A stretch of 64,000 nucleotides of DNA from Cryptomeria japonica (Eukaryota; Streptophyta; Pinopsida; Cupressales; Cupressaceae): NCBI RefSeq assembly GCF_030272615.1, contig NC_081411.1, positions 184,071,572-184,135,571 on the forward strand, in the 5' to 3' direction. Made by a program: the position numbers and the translations under genes. This document shows, in pieces, positions 36,299 through 49,639 of the stretch; positions within the stretch are counted from its first letter, which is position 1; each line of letters begins with the position of its first letter. Below the pieces are notes generated by a model. The model did not search any database, was not told where the DNA came from, and saw only the letters and a list, made by a program, of their open reading frames with translations.

Positions 36299-39200
36299 AT
36301 CCCAGTTGAAGTCCAACAATGTTGCAGCAACCAGAGATTTCCCCCACTTCAATCTTATTGTTATCCTTTGACAAGACCAAAAGAAATCTGATAGAATTCA
36401 AAATTCTCTTTAGGAAATAACTTAGTCAATGCATCAGCCGGATTAACCTTCATGTCTATCTTGATAACTTGCAATTTCCTTTCCTCAACCATACTGCGAA
36501 TGAAATGGTGTGACGATGAAACATGGGATTCTTAGCCATATGAATGGCATTGCTGCAATCACAAAACAAGGTAAACTCTTTTTATGTACATCACAAATCA
36601 TGCAATAAGAGCTATAACCAAATCAACTCCTTTTCTCCTTTAGATAGAGCCATATACTCAACCTTAGTTGTGGATTGAGCTACTGATTTTTGCAACCTTG
36701 AAACCCAACTAATAGCAGCTTCGACAAATGTGAAAACATAAACTGAAGTAGACCTTTGCTTGTCTAAATCCCTAGCTAAATCAGAATCAACAAAAAATTG
36801 AAGTTGTACATGATCCTTGCCAAATCACAATGCATAATATAATGTTCCTTTTAAACATCTCAAGATCCATTTGACAGCCTCCCAATGAGGTTTTCCAGGA
36901 TTATTCATGAACCTACTCACAACTCCCACTGCATGAGAAATATCTGAGCGGGTGCAAAGCATAGCATACATGATGCTACCAACTATTGAAAAATATCGAA
37001 TGCTCTTCATAAATTCTTGATCTTCTGGTGTCTTGGGACACAAATCTAAAGATAATAAAAAATGACGAGCAAGTGGTGTGTTAACAACCTTGGCTCCAAC
37101 CATGCCAAATCTATCCACAACTTTGTCAATGTATGACTTTTGAGACAATTGAATCTCCTGCTTTTGTCTATCACAAAAAATGGTCATTCGAAGAATTTTC
37201 TTTGCTACCCCTAAATCATTCATTGCAAACCTGATAGCTAATTCTTTCTTTAATTCATGAACAATCCTCATGCTAGTTCTAGCTACCAACATGCCATCCA
37301 CATAGATTAATAGTATGACAAATTCACTATTTACAAGCCTTTTATAGTAAACACATGGATCAGATTTGCATCGAATGAAACCATGTTCAGTCATGAAGCG
37401 ATCAAATTTGATATACCACTATGCTTGAGCCCATACAAACTCTACTTCAATCTGCAATAGAGATGTTCCTATCCATGTTTCACAAATCCTTCAGGTTGTT
37501 CCATATATAATTATTCATTTACATCTCCATGAAGAAATGCATTCTTGACATCGAGTTGTTCCAACTCAAGATCCCATGTTGTTGCAAGAGCCAAGACTGT
37601 GTGAATCATTGTCATTTTCATAACAAGTGAAAAAATCTCATCAAAGTCTATTCCTTTTGGTTGAGCATAGCCTTTCACTACAAGCCTAGTCTTGTATCTC
37701 TTTTTACCCCCTTATTTCTCTTTTAATTTATAGACCCACTTGTTTCTTAAGGTGTTCTGGTTTGGTGGAAGATGTACCAGATCCCAAGTCTGGTTTGTGA
37801 GTAACGAATTCATTTCTTCAAGCATGGCAGCCTGCCATTTATCATAATCAGCATGTTGTCAGGCTTGTTTGTAGATGTCATGCTCTATTTGGTCTGACAT
37901 TAACAATCCAGGCTCAGCTTCTTCACATAATAACAACTCATAATCTGAAAACTTAGGGGGAGGTCGATGCTCTCTTGTAGACCCATGTGGCTGATCATTA
38001 GCACCATATTCTGGAGTGGTTTGTCCAGCACAATGGCTTGAAGACACTGGACCAATTTGAGATACCTTTGTAACAAGACGTGTTGCCTCTATTTTTTCAT
38101 CAGACGACGTAGCGGATATGATCTAGTTTTTATTGCTGAGACCATGTGAGTGATCTGCCACGGAACTAGCTTCCATGACATATGTGTTGCACCCAGGCTA
38201 TGAACTAAGGCCACATGAGTGGTCTGCCATGCGACCACCAACAACGACGTGAGAATCTTTTCGAGGCTGTGAACCCATAGGAGAGGCGTGAAGGGGTAGT
38301 CGATGTGGGGGTTCATTGCCATGGACAGGTCTGTTAAATTGTGCAGACAACAACAAAATTGGTGTGAAGACGTCTTCAACATTCTCTGTGCTAACCTGTG
38401 ATGGTTCTGAGGAAGGGCTTGCTATGTGATCCAGACCCCCTGTTCCACGGTGTGTTATTTGATTTCGATCCCCTGTTTCATAATGTGTTGTTTCGAATTT
38501 AAGTTGTGAGAAGTCATTGTAAGAGTTCTCCTCTTCATCATTCTTAGTCTGGTCAGAGGAATGAGAATTGAATTCAACCATGGTGGATGATATAGGGACT
38601 CCCACTTGATGAGATATTTGAGGTGGAACATCGGTAGTGTGATTTGATGAAGAATAATTTTGAAAAATAGACAGAGGATCATACTCTGTATGTGATTTAT
38701 CCTTAATTTTCAGTGTTGGGAAACACATTTCATTTAATATAACATCCCTATTACAAATGATTTTCTTCTTGAACAGATCCCACAACCTAACACCAAATTG
38801 CTCTTTGCCATATCCAACAAAAATACACTTCTAGGACTTGGGATCCAATTTAGTTCTCTTCTCTCTGGGAATATGTGAGAAGGCTTCACATCCAAACACG
38901 CGAAGATGCGAATAGGAAATCATCTTCCCGTGCCATTCCTCTTCCGGAATAACAAATTCCAATTGAGATGAGGGACTTTGGTTGATCACGTATACTATTG
39001 TGTTGCAAGATTTTGCCAAAAATCCTTTACCTAGACCTGTGTTGGATAACATACACTGAGCCCTTTCAAGGATTGTCCTATTCATCCTCTCGGCTGCACC
39101 ATTTTCTTGAGGAGTGAAAGGAACAATCTTTATCCTTCTAATACTGTTATCAGCACAAAAAACATCAAATTCTTGTGAACAAAATTCTCCACCATTATCT

Positions 39201-40670
39201 ATTTGTAAACACTTAATCTTATGCCCAACCTAATTTTCAACTAAGGCCTAAAAAATTTTAAATTTGGAAAACAATTTCTGATTTCTTAGAGAGCATGTAA
39301 ATCCATACTTTTCTTGTAGGATCATCAAAAAAGGTGACAAAATAGTTAGCTCCTCCAATGGAGGTTACCTCGGCCCAAAAATATCTGAATATACAAGCTC
39401 TAACGGTGTTGTCCTTGTATCACGCCCACCTTTCAAAAAAATGAATCATTTTTGTTTACCATAAAGGCAATGTTCACAAAAGGCTAAATCCACAAGTTTG
39501 AGACCCAGAAGTTGATTCCTTGTGTACGTAACATGGAACCCTTTCTTGCTAATATGTCCAAGCCTTTGATGCTAAAGGTCCTCTTTATTTTCCTCATCCA
39601 CCATTGCATCTCCCACTTCACCATGAGTTAAATATATAGACACTACCCAATTTATTGCCCTTGGCAATCAACATGGCATCGTGGGTTACCTTCCAAGTAT
39701 CCGAAATAAAATTCACATTAAGACCTTAATCAAAGAGTTGACCAACAGATATCAAATTCGGTTTCAATTTTAAGACATGGCGTACATCTTTGAGCAGCCA
39801 AGTTTTACCATCTTCTATTGGTAACAACACATCACCCTTACCTATAATTTCACAAGATTTGTTATTTCCTAAGAAAAAATTTCCAAAGTGACCTTCTTTG
39901 TAGTTTATAAACACTTCAAGGCATGAGGTAGCGTAATGCGATGCACCCAAATCAAGTACTGATGATTCTGGAGTAGTGTTCATTGATGAGAAGATTAGAA
40001 CACTATCATCCTTATCATAGACAGTATTCACTTCGCTGTACCGCACCTTCTCTTGTACCTTTTTATAATTTCTACAATCCCTCTTTACATGACTAGATTT
40101 ACCACAAAACCAATACAATATATCGATGTGCTAATGGCTATTACAACACCATCCCAGCTACTCGGTAAAGAGCATAACAAAAGGACAGCCTTGCTCTCAT
40201 CATCTTGTCTCATCCCCACCGAAGTTCCTTGACTAATCAATGTATTAAATTCGTTGATGTGATTTTCCATTGCGCAACCTTCCTTCATCTTAAGCTTATA
40301 CAACCTCTTCATGATAAACACTTTATTTACAGCCGACACCATTTCATACATGGTTGTTAATTTATCCCATATATCTTTCTCAGTCGGTTCACCCGTGACA
40401 TTGAAGATGACATTATTGGACACGAAAGGAAAATCATTGCTCTTGCCTTCATGTCTAATTTTTCCCACTCTTCATCAACCATCATGGATGGCTTCTTCGC
40501 TTTCCCTTCAAGTGTAAGAGAGAGATCTTCTTTATCAGCAAGGATTTCATCTACACCTTCCATAACCCGAAGTTCTGACTAGAGAACTTATCTATCTTTT
40601 CTTCTTCCATGATTCTGGAATTTCAACAACCGAAATCTTAACAACAATCTAACCTCGCTCTGATACCAAT

Positions 40671-40968
40671 TGTTAATGAAAGAAATATGAATAAAATGCA
40701 AAAAGAGAAATACAATTTAGAAAACAAACACAAATTCATAACACATGTTTTACGTGGTTCACCATAAATGGCTACATCCACTTTGAAGTAGGGGAAAGCT
40801 TATATTATACTCTGTTGGTCAACAATACAATCAGCTACAGGTTACATCTCCAAAATACCAACCAAAGAAAGTGTAATCCTCTCATATATATAAGCAAGGA
40901 CAGAAATACAAGAAGACAAGAACATATGGAGGAAAAAAAGAAGCCCGTTGGACTTCATATACTTAACA
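40671..40968 (-). repeat. 5' LTR of Copia A
   Basis: Begins TGTTAATGAAAG two bases after the inverted primer-binding site and ends ATACTTAACA against the CATTT duplication. Confidence 0.9.
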
Positions 40969-41010
40969 CATTTCACAACTATTTGGTATTTTAACAGCAC
41001 AGTTATCACT
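40969..41010 (-). pseudogene. ACD6-like relic, exon 2 (5' side of Copia A)
   Basis: CATTTCACAACTATTTGGTA and the next bases align with CATTCCACAACTATTCTGTA at 60,775 in the better copy. This shows that the same exon resumes directly after the element. Confidence 0.7.
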
Positions 41011-43979
41011 CCTTTTCATAGTTATGAAGTTCTAAGTTTACTGGAGAAATCTATTTAGGACAATATAATTCTTGCAATTCAATAATTTTTAGAATATATT
41101 TTTAAATATTATTTTTCTTTAGATAACAAGATATAGAAATTTATAATTATTTATTTTAAATCTACATCTCATATGTCAAACCTTCTTGAAATGTTCGATC
41201 TATGACACTTGGGGTCAATTTCAAAATATGTGGGATTGATACACCATATTTTAAGAGTGATCTAATTAAGATTTCATTATTCTTCTTTTTAATTTTAGAC
41301 TATAATTGAAAATTTATAATCAATGGATTCGACAAATATCTATCAACCATTAAAACTAATTAAATGAATTTGTTTTTACCATTTTCAAATTTCAATATTT
41401 CATTACATTGCTTATCCCATCTTTAGAGTAGATAACTAATTGTCCAATTCGTTAAAGCTTAATTTTATTACATGAATTTATTTATTTCTTTATTTTTTGG
41501 TGAAATCATATGCTTTTACATTGAAAAATATTCCTCTAATATTGTTTCATTCATTTAGATATTTCTCATGTATCCATAATTTCTTAATTAGTAAATCTTA
41601 TATTTATACATGATATTTTATTCCTTCATATTTATACTCTATAATTATATCTTTATAAAATTTATAGTTTAGTGACAATTCACAGGTTTCTCTAATCTAC
41701 AGGGTTTTACATTCACCTCTAAATTTTTTTTTTAATTTTTCTTTATGATGAAAGTTACATAACTAGTGAAGGTTTACATTCCTAAAATATCATTAGATTT
41801 AATGCTCAAACAATCAATAGAAAATTTACACCTCATCAACATAAAAGATGATAAATATTTATCTTATGTTGATGTACCAAAAATAACAGTGATATATAAT
41901 TTTACCTTGATATAAACAACTCATAATTGTACATAGAGTGGGGCTCTCCATATCATAAATTGATACATTTTTCACAACTTGTGATATATTTAATTACTTC
42001 CATAACCCTGAAAGCTAGAGATATCTATGACTTCAAATATCTTGATTGACAGATATGGGGCTTTCAATGCTCAATTACCATGAAAATTTCTATTATTGTT
42101 GCATTCAACACTAGTCAACACATTTCTCTATGATATCATTAAATCATATGATAGACAATATTATGTTTCGAAATGAATATGGATCCTCAAAAGATACTAT
42201 GTAGTCATTCCTTAAAGACATGATTAAAATGGAATCAATCAAAAATACATAGAAGAAATGCTTGAGAGAAGTTATTATTAAGAACATTGATCCTATCGCT
42301 ATGACACTTGCAAAAGAATGGAAATGTTAATATTGACTGATCACTCTATTTAGCTATTTATGCTATGTTGCTATTACAATTTTTTGTTCTTATACCCTAA
42401 AAAACAAACATGATTCTTTATAATATTAAATTCTAATATAACACACAATTCTATGCTATGAAATGAATATGGCTCTATAGATTAGAATATGCAACCTCAC
42501 TTTAAAGATGAGAAAAATGGAAACCCATAAAAAATAAGAGTCAAGAGAATTAAGATGAATTGTATAAGTTCTTAACTGAGTTATAACTATCACAATAACA
42601 TATATCCCCATGTTCTTATAGCTTGAATCTCATATTTATTCTTTATTTTTATAGTTTACCTTTCTCATAATCTATTTATATTTATATATGTAGATTTACT
42701 CTTTATCCCCCATGGTTTCTGGTCATCATTTCTTTTCATGTCTAGAGCATCACCTTTGGTTTCATTTTTCATTTGTCATTCAATTATTTTTCAAGATTAT
42801 AACTATATATTAGTTATCTGGCACCACAATATTTTATGCTTGCATTGATATACCATTGTATTAGGGGAATAATGTTTTTTCTTAACTATTATGATCATAT
42901 TTTCATAGCTTAAACATTATACCTTTATTGGTGAAATTTTGATCCCATTCTATACATTGGACCTTCATGGACATATTTTTTCACATTAGGACAATCATTC
43001 TAATGATTTTATATATTTTACCTTCATGGAAACAAATTTTACATTTAGGGGCATTATGCCTTCATATTTATACATTCCACCTTCATTGAAGCAATTTTAG
43101 CATTAGAGGCTTCATTAATTACACCTTTATGGTTACAAATTTTACATTAAGAGAATAATTCACTCCTCCATAAACTAATTTTGTTGACCTAACAACTCTA
43201 GGGATATATCACCTTACCTATACCTTGTGTGTTCATGGTCTTAAATTCCACATTGGGTTCATATACCTATCCTAGTTTTATACATGTCACTATTATTATT
43301 CCTACTTATTGAATGTCACACCAAATCCTTTCATTTCCCATAATCTTGAGGTAAGCAACCTACTTTCTTGATGCTATCTACATGAAGCACATGTAATTAC
43401 CTTGTCCTATCATTTTACATATTTGTATTTTCATTACATAATTAATTCATTATTCTTATAACTACATGCTCACATGATTATTTCTGAATTTCATTTTAAT
43501 GTATGATTTCTTCTCTCCTTTAATACCTTTATGCATAAAAAAATATGAAGCATGCATATTTTGGTAGTATAAATTCTATGTTGTGTCATTAAGCAATGGA
43601 AAGTACTACAAGGACTCATGTTCATGACTAGATATATTCATATTGTATGATATATATTTTTCATCATGTGTCATGTCACTAAAGGACTACAATACTAAAC
43701 AAACCATTATCATTCTTTGTGATAGAAAAATTATTTAACTTTCTTTATTCAATTCATATTTCTTACATAGCTGAGAAATATCCCATTTTGTTCTCAAAGT
43801 TTAGTTGTGAGATAGAAGCTACCCACAGGACATTTTCTTCTATTTTGTAGGTTCTCATGGTGAGTGTAGGTTGAAAGGATATTCTTAATTATCATTTATT
43901 AATAGGGTTGATTAATTTATATGGAGCCACAACCTTTTGTATACTTTAATATCTAAATATCAACTTCACTTGCATGTTT
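41010..43979. other. Intergenic; ankyrin-cluster flank and small tandem repeat
   Basis: At 41,640-41,760 a stretch (TTAGTGACAATTCACAGGTT, then a TCTCTAATCTACAGGG-like word and TTCACCTCTAAA) parallels 51,200-51,270, which lies beside the 5' end of another ankyrin relic. At about 42,914-43,165 a 43-61-bp unit starting CCTTCATGG.. and containing CAAATTTTACATT repeats three to four times with divergence. Otherwise nothing is recognised. Confidence 0.45.
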
Positions 43980-44697
43980 TGTTGGCAATTGACAACCATC
44001 CAGTGATTTTAGATGAGTTCCGGTGATTTTAGGTTGTTTTGTTCAAGATTGAAGCCGACTTGGAGCTACACATTACACTTCTTGAAGATGACTTGAAGGA
44101 AATTGTATTTGTGTTAAGACTAGATATATAAGATCGATTTGGCAATTGATTTATGGTATGTTAGTGGTGTGGTGATTAGTTTTGATGTGATTGAGAGAAG
44201 TTTCACATCTACACTTTTCTTTCTGACCAACTGGTAGCTAACTGAGACATAAACAGAGTATTCAATAGAGCAAAGTTAGCCAAAGATTCAGTGCTTAACC
44301 AGAACTCATTCTTGCATAGTCAGATGCTAATTGAGAGTTCATTTCATTGTATTTTTTGATTGTAATTAAATTGTAAATCAATGAGACTTCCCTGAAGGTT
44401 GTAGCCTTCAAGGCAATTGTAATTGGGCAGTGAGCTCTAGGCAGTGAGCTTGAATGCAAGTGCATTCCCCATCTATGTAATATTTATGTACTCCTAGCCA
44501 TAGTATATGAATATTGTGGGTTCCAAGCCCACCATGGTTTTTCCCTTTCCAAGTTTCCAAACAAAATTTTTGGTGTTGCATGTTTATGTTCTTTTCTGTT
44601 ATGCATTCCTAGCCAGTAGATAAAGAATAAGTTTGAGGATTTTATTTTTGGTACATCATTGATTCAGCACCCCATCTCAGTGATCTCTTCATGCCAA
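43980..44697 (+). repeat. 5' LTR of the pol-less element
   Basis: Aligns with the 3' LTR through long shared words such as TGTTTTGTTCAAGATTGAAG and TTTATGTACTCCTAGCCATA, though it is shorter overall (about 718 against 975 bp). The inner edge is approximate. Confidence 0.85.
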
Positions 44698-45053
44698 ATA
44701 TTGCAAAACCCCTTGGTGACATCTATAATCGATCATGGTAGATTGCAGATGCTTGGAGTTGATTATTCGGATCTCTAGATCATCCAGTGAGTCAATTCAT
44801 GTTGGATAGGACATGTGGGTGGACTTTGCTAGTACATTTATCTCAACTAAAAATTAAGGTGTGCAAGGATAAAGAAAGAAAAGTGTGAATCATTTTTTAG
44901 TTTGTGAGCGAAGAGTTTGAGTATGAGAGCAAGGCGAACTAGTTATCAAAGCATTCTAAGATCTTGAAGTGATATGACAAGAGATTTTTTGCATTCCTTA
45001 GAGAAAAAGGTATTTATAGAAGAACTCTCTTTTGAACCCTATAATTTCCAAAA

Positions 45054-48000
45054 TGGCATCTTCTTCTATTGATACTCCACTAGTAGTTGAGGTTTCGGAA
45101 AGAGCAAGGCCTGAATTCAAAAGGCACCCATTCAAATCTATGGACGATGACCTGATTGGTGCATTCTAGTCTATGCCCTACAGTGTCTTACATGTCAATG
45201 ATGTGCGAATGTATATTTACTACAACATTGAGGAAACTAGTAATGAAGAAATCCTTGCACTATATAACCAACGTATTAGAGACAAGGACATAAATCCTAA
45301 ACTAGAATATGCAGTATTGGAGAGGAAGGGTTTCATGTAGTTTGTACACTTCCCTATTGTCAAAGAAGCTATATGGATAAGGTATGTTCTTAGTTGCATG
45401 CATGATGAATTCATGTGGCTTGATAAACCATATAAAATCACCAAGGAATCCATTCGTGTTGTCACCTATTTACCTAAAACCGGTGAGAAGCTGAATCTAA
45501 GAAAAGTTTCAAACATAACAATGACTAAGGTGACTAGTTCATAATATGATAACCATTCTATGACTATTGATGGTATCTTGGAACATGATGTGAGATTCTC
45601 ATCTATGATTGTTGGGTACAAGTTCTATCAATTAAGCAGACTTAATTATATCTCTAGTACAACCATACATGTTGCATATCAAAGGTTGAAACAAGACAAG
45701 CAATATGATCTTTGTTTAGTTCTTCTTGAAGAACTCTTGAGTAACCTAATGAAAATCAAATCTGACAAGAAAAATATGTTCAAATTTTGTTCTCTTATTG
45801 TTTGTTTGGCACTGTACTTCATGAACCAGATTCCCAGTTCAGACAGAGTGCAGTGGGCTTTTGATGTTCTACTAGAAATGCAAATTAAGCAAGGTCTGCA
45901 GAGGTTGGGTAGTATAGAAGATCAGACAACAAGTATGTGGATTTTCTTTAAGACTTCTCAAAGTTGAATAAAGGAAAGAGAGAGAATCCCCAAGGTGATA
46001 GTTGATAAATAGGAAAACACTCTTTGCTTGATGGTGGATAAAGATAAATGCCATATGGAAGTTGTTGATCCAAGGATAGTTTGGATCTTTCCAATGGGAT
46101 ATGAGGTGGATAGTTATAATCTTGTGGTATATGCTCAACATCTCTTGAGTAAACTAGTGGATCCTAAGGTACCTATATTTGGTACTTTCAAAGAAAAGGA
46201 CATGTAGCTTCATAAGCAATTTACTACACCTACTAGGAAGAGGAAAGTTTCTAAGATGGCTGAAGAGGTGGTAGTTCAGATGGGATTCACCTAGGAGGAG
46301 GTGAAGTAGGCTAGGGATAAACATGCTCATATGGAGGCTAAAGAGGAAATCAAGAAGCCTAAGGGTGAATCGGTATCATCCAAAGCTAAACCAAAGGAGA
46401 CCAAACCTGCCCCTGTTCTTGCAATGCAATCAAAAGGTTCGAGCCTCTTTGGAAAAGGTGTCCTTAAAAAAAGGAAAAACCTAAAAGGACATATGTCATA
46501 GTATCCCCAGTTGCTTTTGACACCGAGTCAGAAGAAGAAGTAGTCAAAGAAAAATCTAAGGGAGAATTTGTGAGAGTGGTTAGGAAACCACAATCTGGTA
46601 GTGTTGAGCCAAGAAAGAAGGCCAAATTTGAACCAGAACCATTTGGTAGGTCTAAGAGATGGAAGAAGGTAAGGTGGGAGCTTGATGAAGCTCTTGAATC
46701 CATTGAAGTTGAAGGTACATATACTATTGTTTCTCCTTTGTCAGTCCAATAGCTAGTTGATCAGATTGTCATTGATGGCAATTTGAAAAATATTCATGCA
46801 TATTATGAAAATTTGAATGGAAATGAGAAAAGACAGGTTGAGGATCTTTCTCTTTTGCATTTCAATAACTTCATTAAATTTCTGATAGATCTTGAGCCTT
46901 CTATCCCAAAAAAATTGTATAATATCATTGATGAAAGAAGATTAATAGCCTAGAAGGTAGATAAAGAGATGAAGGACAGAGAGATAATATATGTTTGCAC
47001 CTGTATTACCCAAGATGAGGCTCATAGGCTAATTGAAAATGCAAACGAGAAAGAATTCAGTTTCTGTAATAGGGTAAATAGATTGATGATTAGTCGAGTG
47101 GAAGAGGTTAGGAAGGAAACAGAGGACATTTAGAAAAATATCATCAAGAGCAACCCTATGTATTTTAGTGATCAGAAGGATGAAACTCAGATTGAGGGAA
47201 ATTTGGAAGATCAATATCTTGATGCTGATGCTGGACAGAATCCTCTGGTGACGGAGACTATTTATATAGTTCGTGAAGTTCCAGTGGTGGAAGTTGTACC
47301 AAGTGGTGACACTGATGCACATGAGGCACCTAAAGAAGTCAAATCCAGACCAGTTGAGGCTAAGAAAAAAGAAGATGAGAAATAGGAAAAATCAGATAGA
47401 TAAAAGGGTAAGGCAATGAAGACTCTGATCCTTGTGGCAATAGACATTGGAAAAATCCAAAGCCAAAGGAGTTTTCCACAATTCAATATCAGTTTTGATA
47501 AAACCTTCAATTAGATGTCTCTGGTAGAGAGAATGATAGTTGTTGTTTCTCTTCAAGCACAAGCCAGTCAGGAGTTAGCATAGTCAAAATTTGAAGAGAA
47601 GAGACTTATTGAAAAATCGGTTAAAGTTTTGGAACAGGTGGTACCAGAACTGCAACTTAATGCAAACACCAATTCATCTGGTAAGCTTCATAACTTAATT
47701 GATCATATATACACCCAGTTTGATTCTTTGACAAAGGCATCAACCTAGCAAGCCATGGAGAAATTTAAAGATGCTAAAGTTCAAACATTTTTTTAAATGA
47801 TTAGTAATGATATGACCTAGGTAGATAAGGAGTTAAAACAAATTGATGAGGTCTTAGCGGAAGGCGGTAAAACTTATAAATCTTGTCTAATTTGACCAAT
47901 TTTACTACTAAGATATACAAGTAGATAGATAATTAGAGAGGATGGTTAGCTCATATTTCTCGGGCTTATGATCCTATAGCTAACTTAACTAATAGTATTA

Positions 48001-48233
48001 AAGGACAAATTTTGAATATCACTGAGCAAATTAGAAATTTTGAGAAGGAGGAGAAGATGAATAGGCAGACAGGTGAACTTTGGAACCTAATTGGTCCTCG
48101 GTTGGGTACCTTAGTGTATCATAAGATGGATTGCATTCAGAAAATCTCTCAAGAGACTCCTACTGAGATTGCGACTATAGAAATTCATGCCTATGTTTTG
48201 AATGGTTTTGTTTCAATTTTGGAGAAGTTTTGA
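45054..48233 (+). mobile_element. Orphan coding region of the pol-less LTR element
   Basis: Coding-like text begins with MASSSIDTPLVVEVSERARP at 45,054. The longest open pieces are 45,560-45,967 (YKFYQLSRLNYISSTTIHVA, later MFKFCSLIVCLALYFMNQIP), 46,570-46,752, 47,158-47,385 and 48,012-48,233. The N-terminal third looks globular. The middle is lysine/glutamate-rich. I do not recognise a gag, protease or envelope domain. The pattern ITKESIRVVTYLPKTGE recalls the TETMIAEATSLPMEG motif of the ORF at 33,764-34,645. Broken fossil; function unknown. Confidence 0.55.
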
Positions 48234-48582
48234 GCAGGATGGAACACATATCTTGGGTTCCTTAAGATGGCATATGTAGATTTACTAAAACATGTATAAA
48301 TTTAATCATCTGGTGAATATGTATATATGTACATGCAATTTTGATGCACACCCTATCTTTGGCATTGTTGTCAAAGGGGGAGAGATGAGGTGAAAAATGT
48401 ACAAACTGATTGTATGTATGAGTGTACAGTTCAGTGTAATGAAGATTCTTAGATTGTTGATCTAAGGGGAAGCCTTAGAATTCTTTTATTCCTAAAAATT
48501 CTTTTACTCTTTCATTCGGTGTAAAGGTTTCTACACTTAGCCATTTTTCACAGGTGTTGCCATCAATGCCAGAGGGGGAGAT

Positions 48583-49557
48583 TGTTGGCAATTGACACTC
48601 ATCTGGTGATTTCAGATGACTTTCAGTAGTTGCATATTTGTCTAGGATTTTCATTGATGGAAAATCTTCTTGGTGATTCAATTTGGTAGTCGTGATTCAA
48701 CTTATCCGAAAGATGGAGGTAATCGGTAGGCATTTTACTGGAAAAATGGGGTATTTCAGTAATGTTTTGATCCAGAATAATTTCCGATGATTGTGGTGCA
48801 TTTGGTGATTGTTTTTGTGATCTCGGTGATTGGGGAGACTCTTAGAAAGTGTGTGACTATAATCTTGTCCAGTGCTATGTTTTGTTCAAGATTGAAGCTA
48901 ACTTGGAGCTACACCTTACACTTCTTGAAGTCGACTTGAAGAAAATTGATTTTGTCTTAAGACTGGATATATAAGATTGATTTGGCAATTGATTTATGGC
49001 ATGTTAGCAGTGTGGTGATTATTTTTTATGCAATCGAGTGCAATTTCATGTGCACACTTTGCTTTCAGACCAACTGGTAGCTGATTGAGATAGAAATAGA
49101 GTATTCAACAAAGCAAAGTCAATCAAAGATTCAATGCTTAATCATAACTCATTCTTGAATAGTCAGATGTTAATTGAGAGTTTATTTCATTGTATTTTAT
49201 GATTATAACTAAATTGTAAGTTAGTGAGACTTCCTTAAAGGTTGTAGTCTTTCGGGCAATTGTAATTGAGTAGTGAGCTCTAGGTAGTGAGGCTGAAAAT
49301 TACCCATCTATGTAATATTTATGTACTCCTGGCCATAGTATATGAATATTGTGGCTTTCAGCCCCACTATGGTTTTTCCCTTTCTGGGTTTCCATGCAAA
49401 AATTCTGGTGTTGTGGATTTGTGTATTCTTTGTTGCATGTTTATGATCTTTTCTGTTATGCATTTCTAACTACTGGATAAAAAATAAGTTTGAGGATTTG
49501 ATTTTTGGTAGATCACTTATTCACCCCCCCCCCTCTCAGTGATCTTTGATTCTAACA
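48583..49557 (+). repeat. 3' LTR of the pol-less element
   Basis: Follows the polypurine tract at 48,571-48,580. Ends with a pyrimidine run and TCAGTGATCTTTGATTCTAA, then CA. The reverse complement of this end is seen at 24,637 in another insertion. Confidence 0.88.
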
Positions 49558-49639
49558 TTTTTGTGAGTTCTATAATCTTCTCAATGCACATTGAATCAGC
49601 ATTCACACACAATTCAATGTAGGTAGAAAATATAATGAT

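Larger units (their letters stand above)
36000..40968 (-). mobile_element. Ty1/copia element A (older), inside an ankyrin exon
   Basis: Minus-strand LTR element flanked by the 5-bp duplication CATTT (35,995-35,999 and 40,969-40,973). LTRs are about 298 bp. The primer-binding site (complement of initiator tRNA-Met, TGGTATCAGAGC on the minus strand) is at 40,657-40,668 and a polypurine tract at about 36,337-36,351. Parts in order on the minus strand: gag (about 40,085-40,563), CCHC knuckle and protease (39,726-40,118), integrase (about 38,700-39,300), RT (36,825-37,394 and upstream), RNase H (about 36,380-36,820). RT text such as VNTPLARHFLLS recalls the Tork/Tnt1 group. LTRs differ by roughly 10-11% by eye, so it is several times older than element B. 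Broken, with many breaks. Confidence 0.92.
43980..49557 (+). mobile_element. LTR element with a large unrecognised ORF and no pol
   Basis: LTRs at 43,980-about 44,697 and 48,583-49,557 start TGTTGGCAATTGACA; the second ends TTTGATTCTAACA. A polypurine tract, AGAGGGGGAG, ends at 48,580 just before the 3' LTR, and a second one (CAAAGGGGGAGAG) lies near 48,373. Flanking 5-mers TGTTT and TTTTT match at 4 of 5. The internal part is about 3.9 kb and carries coding-like text in plus orientation from about 45,054 to 48,233, but no protease, integrase, RT or RNase H. This is a large non-autonomous LTR derivative. Broken, with many breaks. The LTRs differ in length and sequence, so it is old. Confidence 0.85.
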
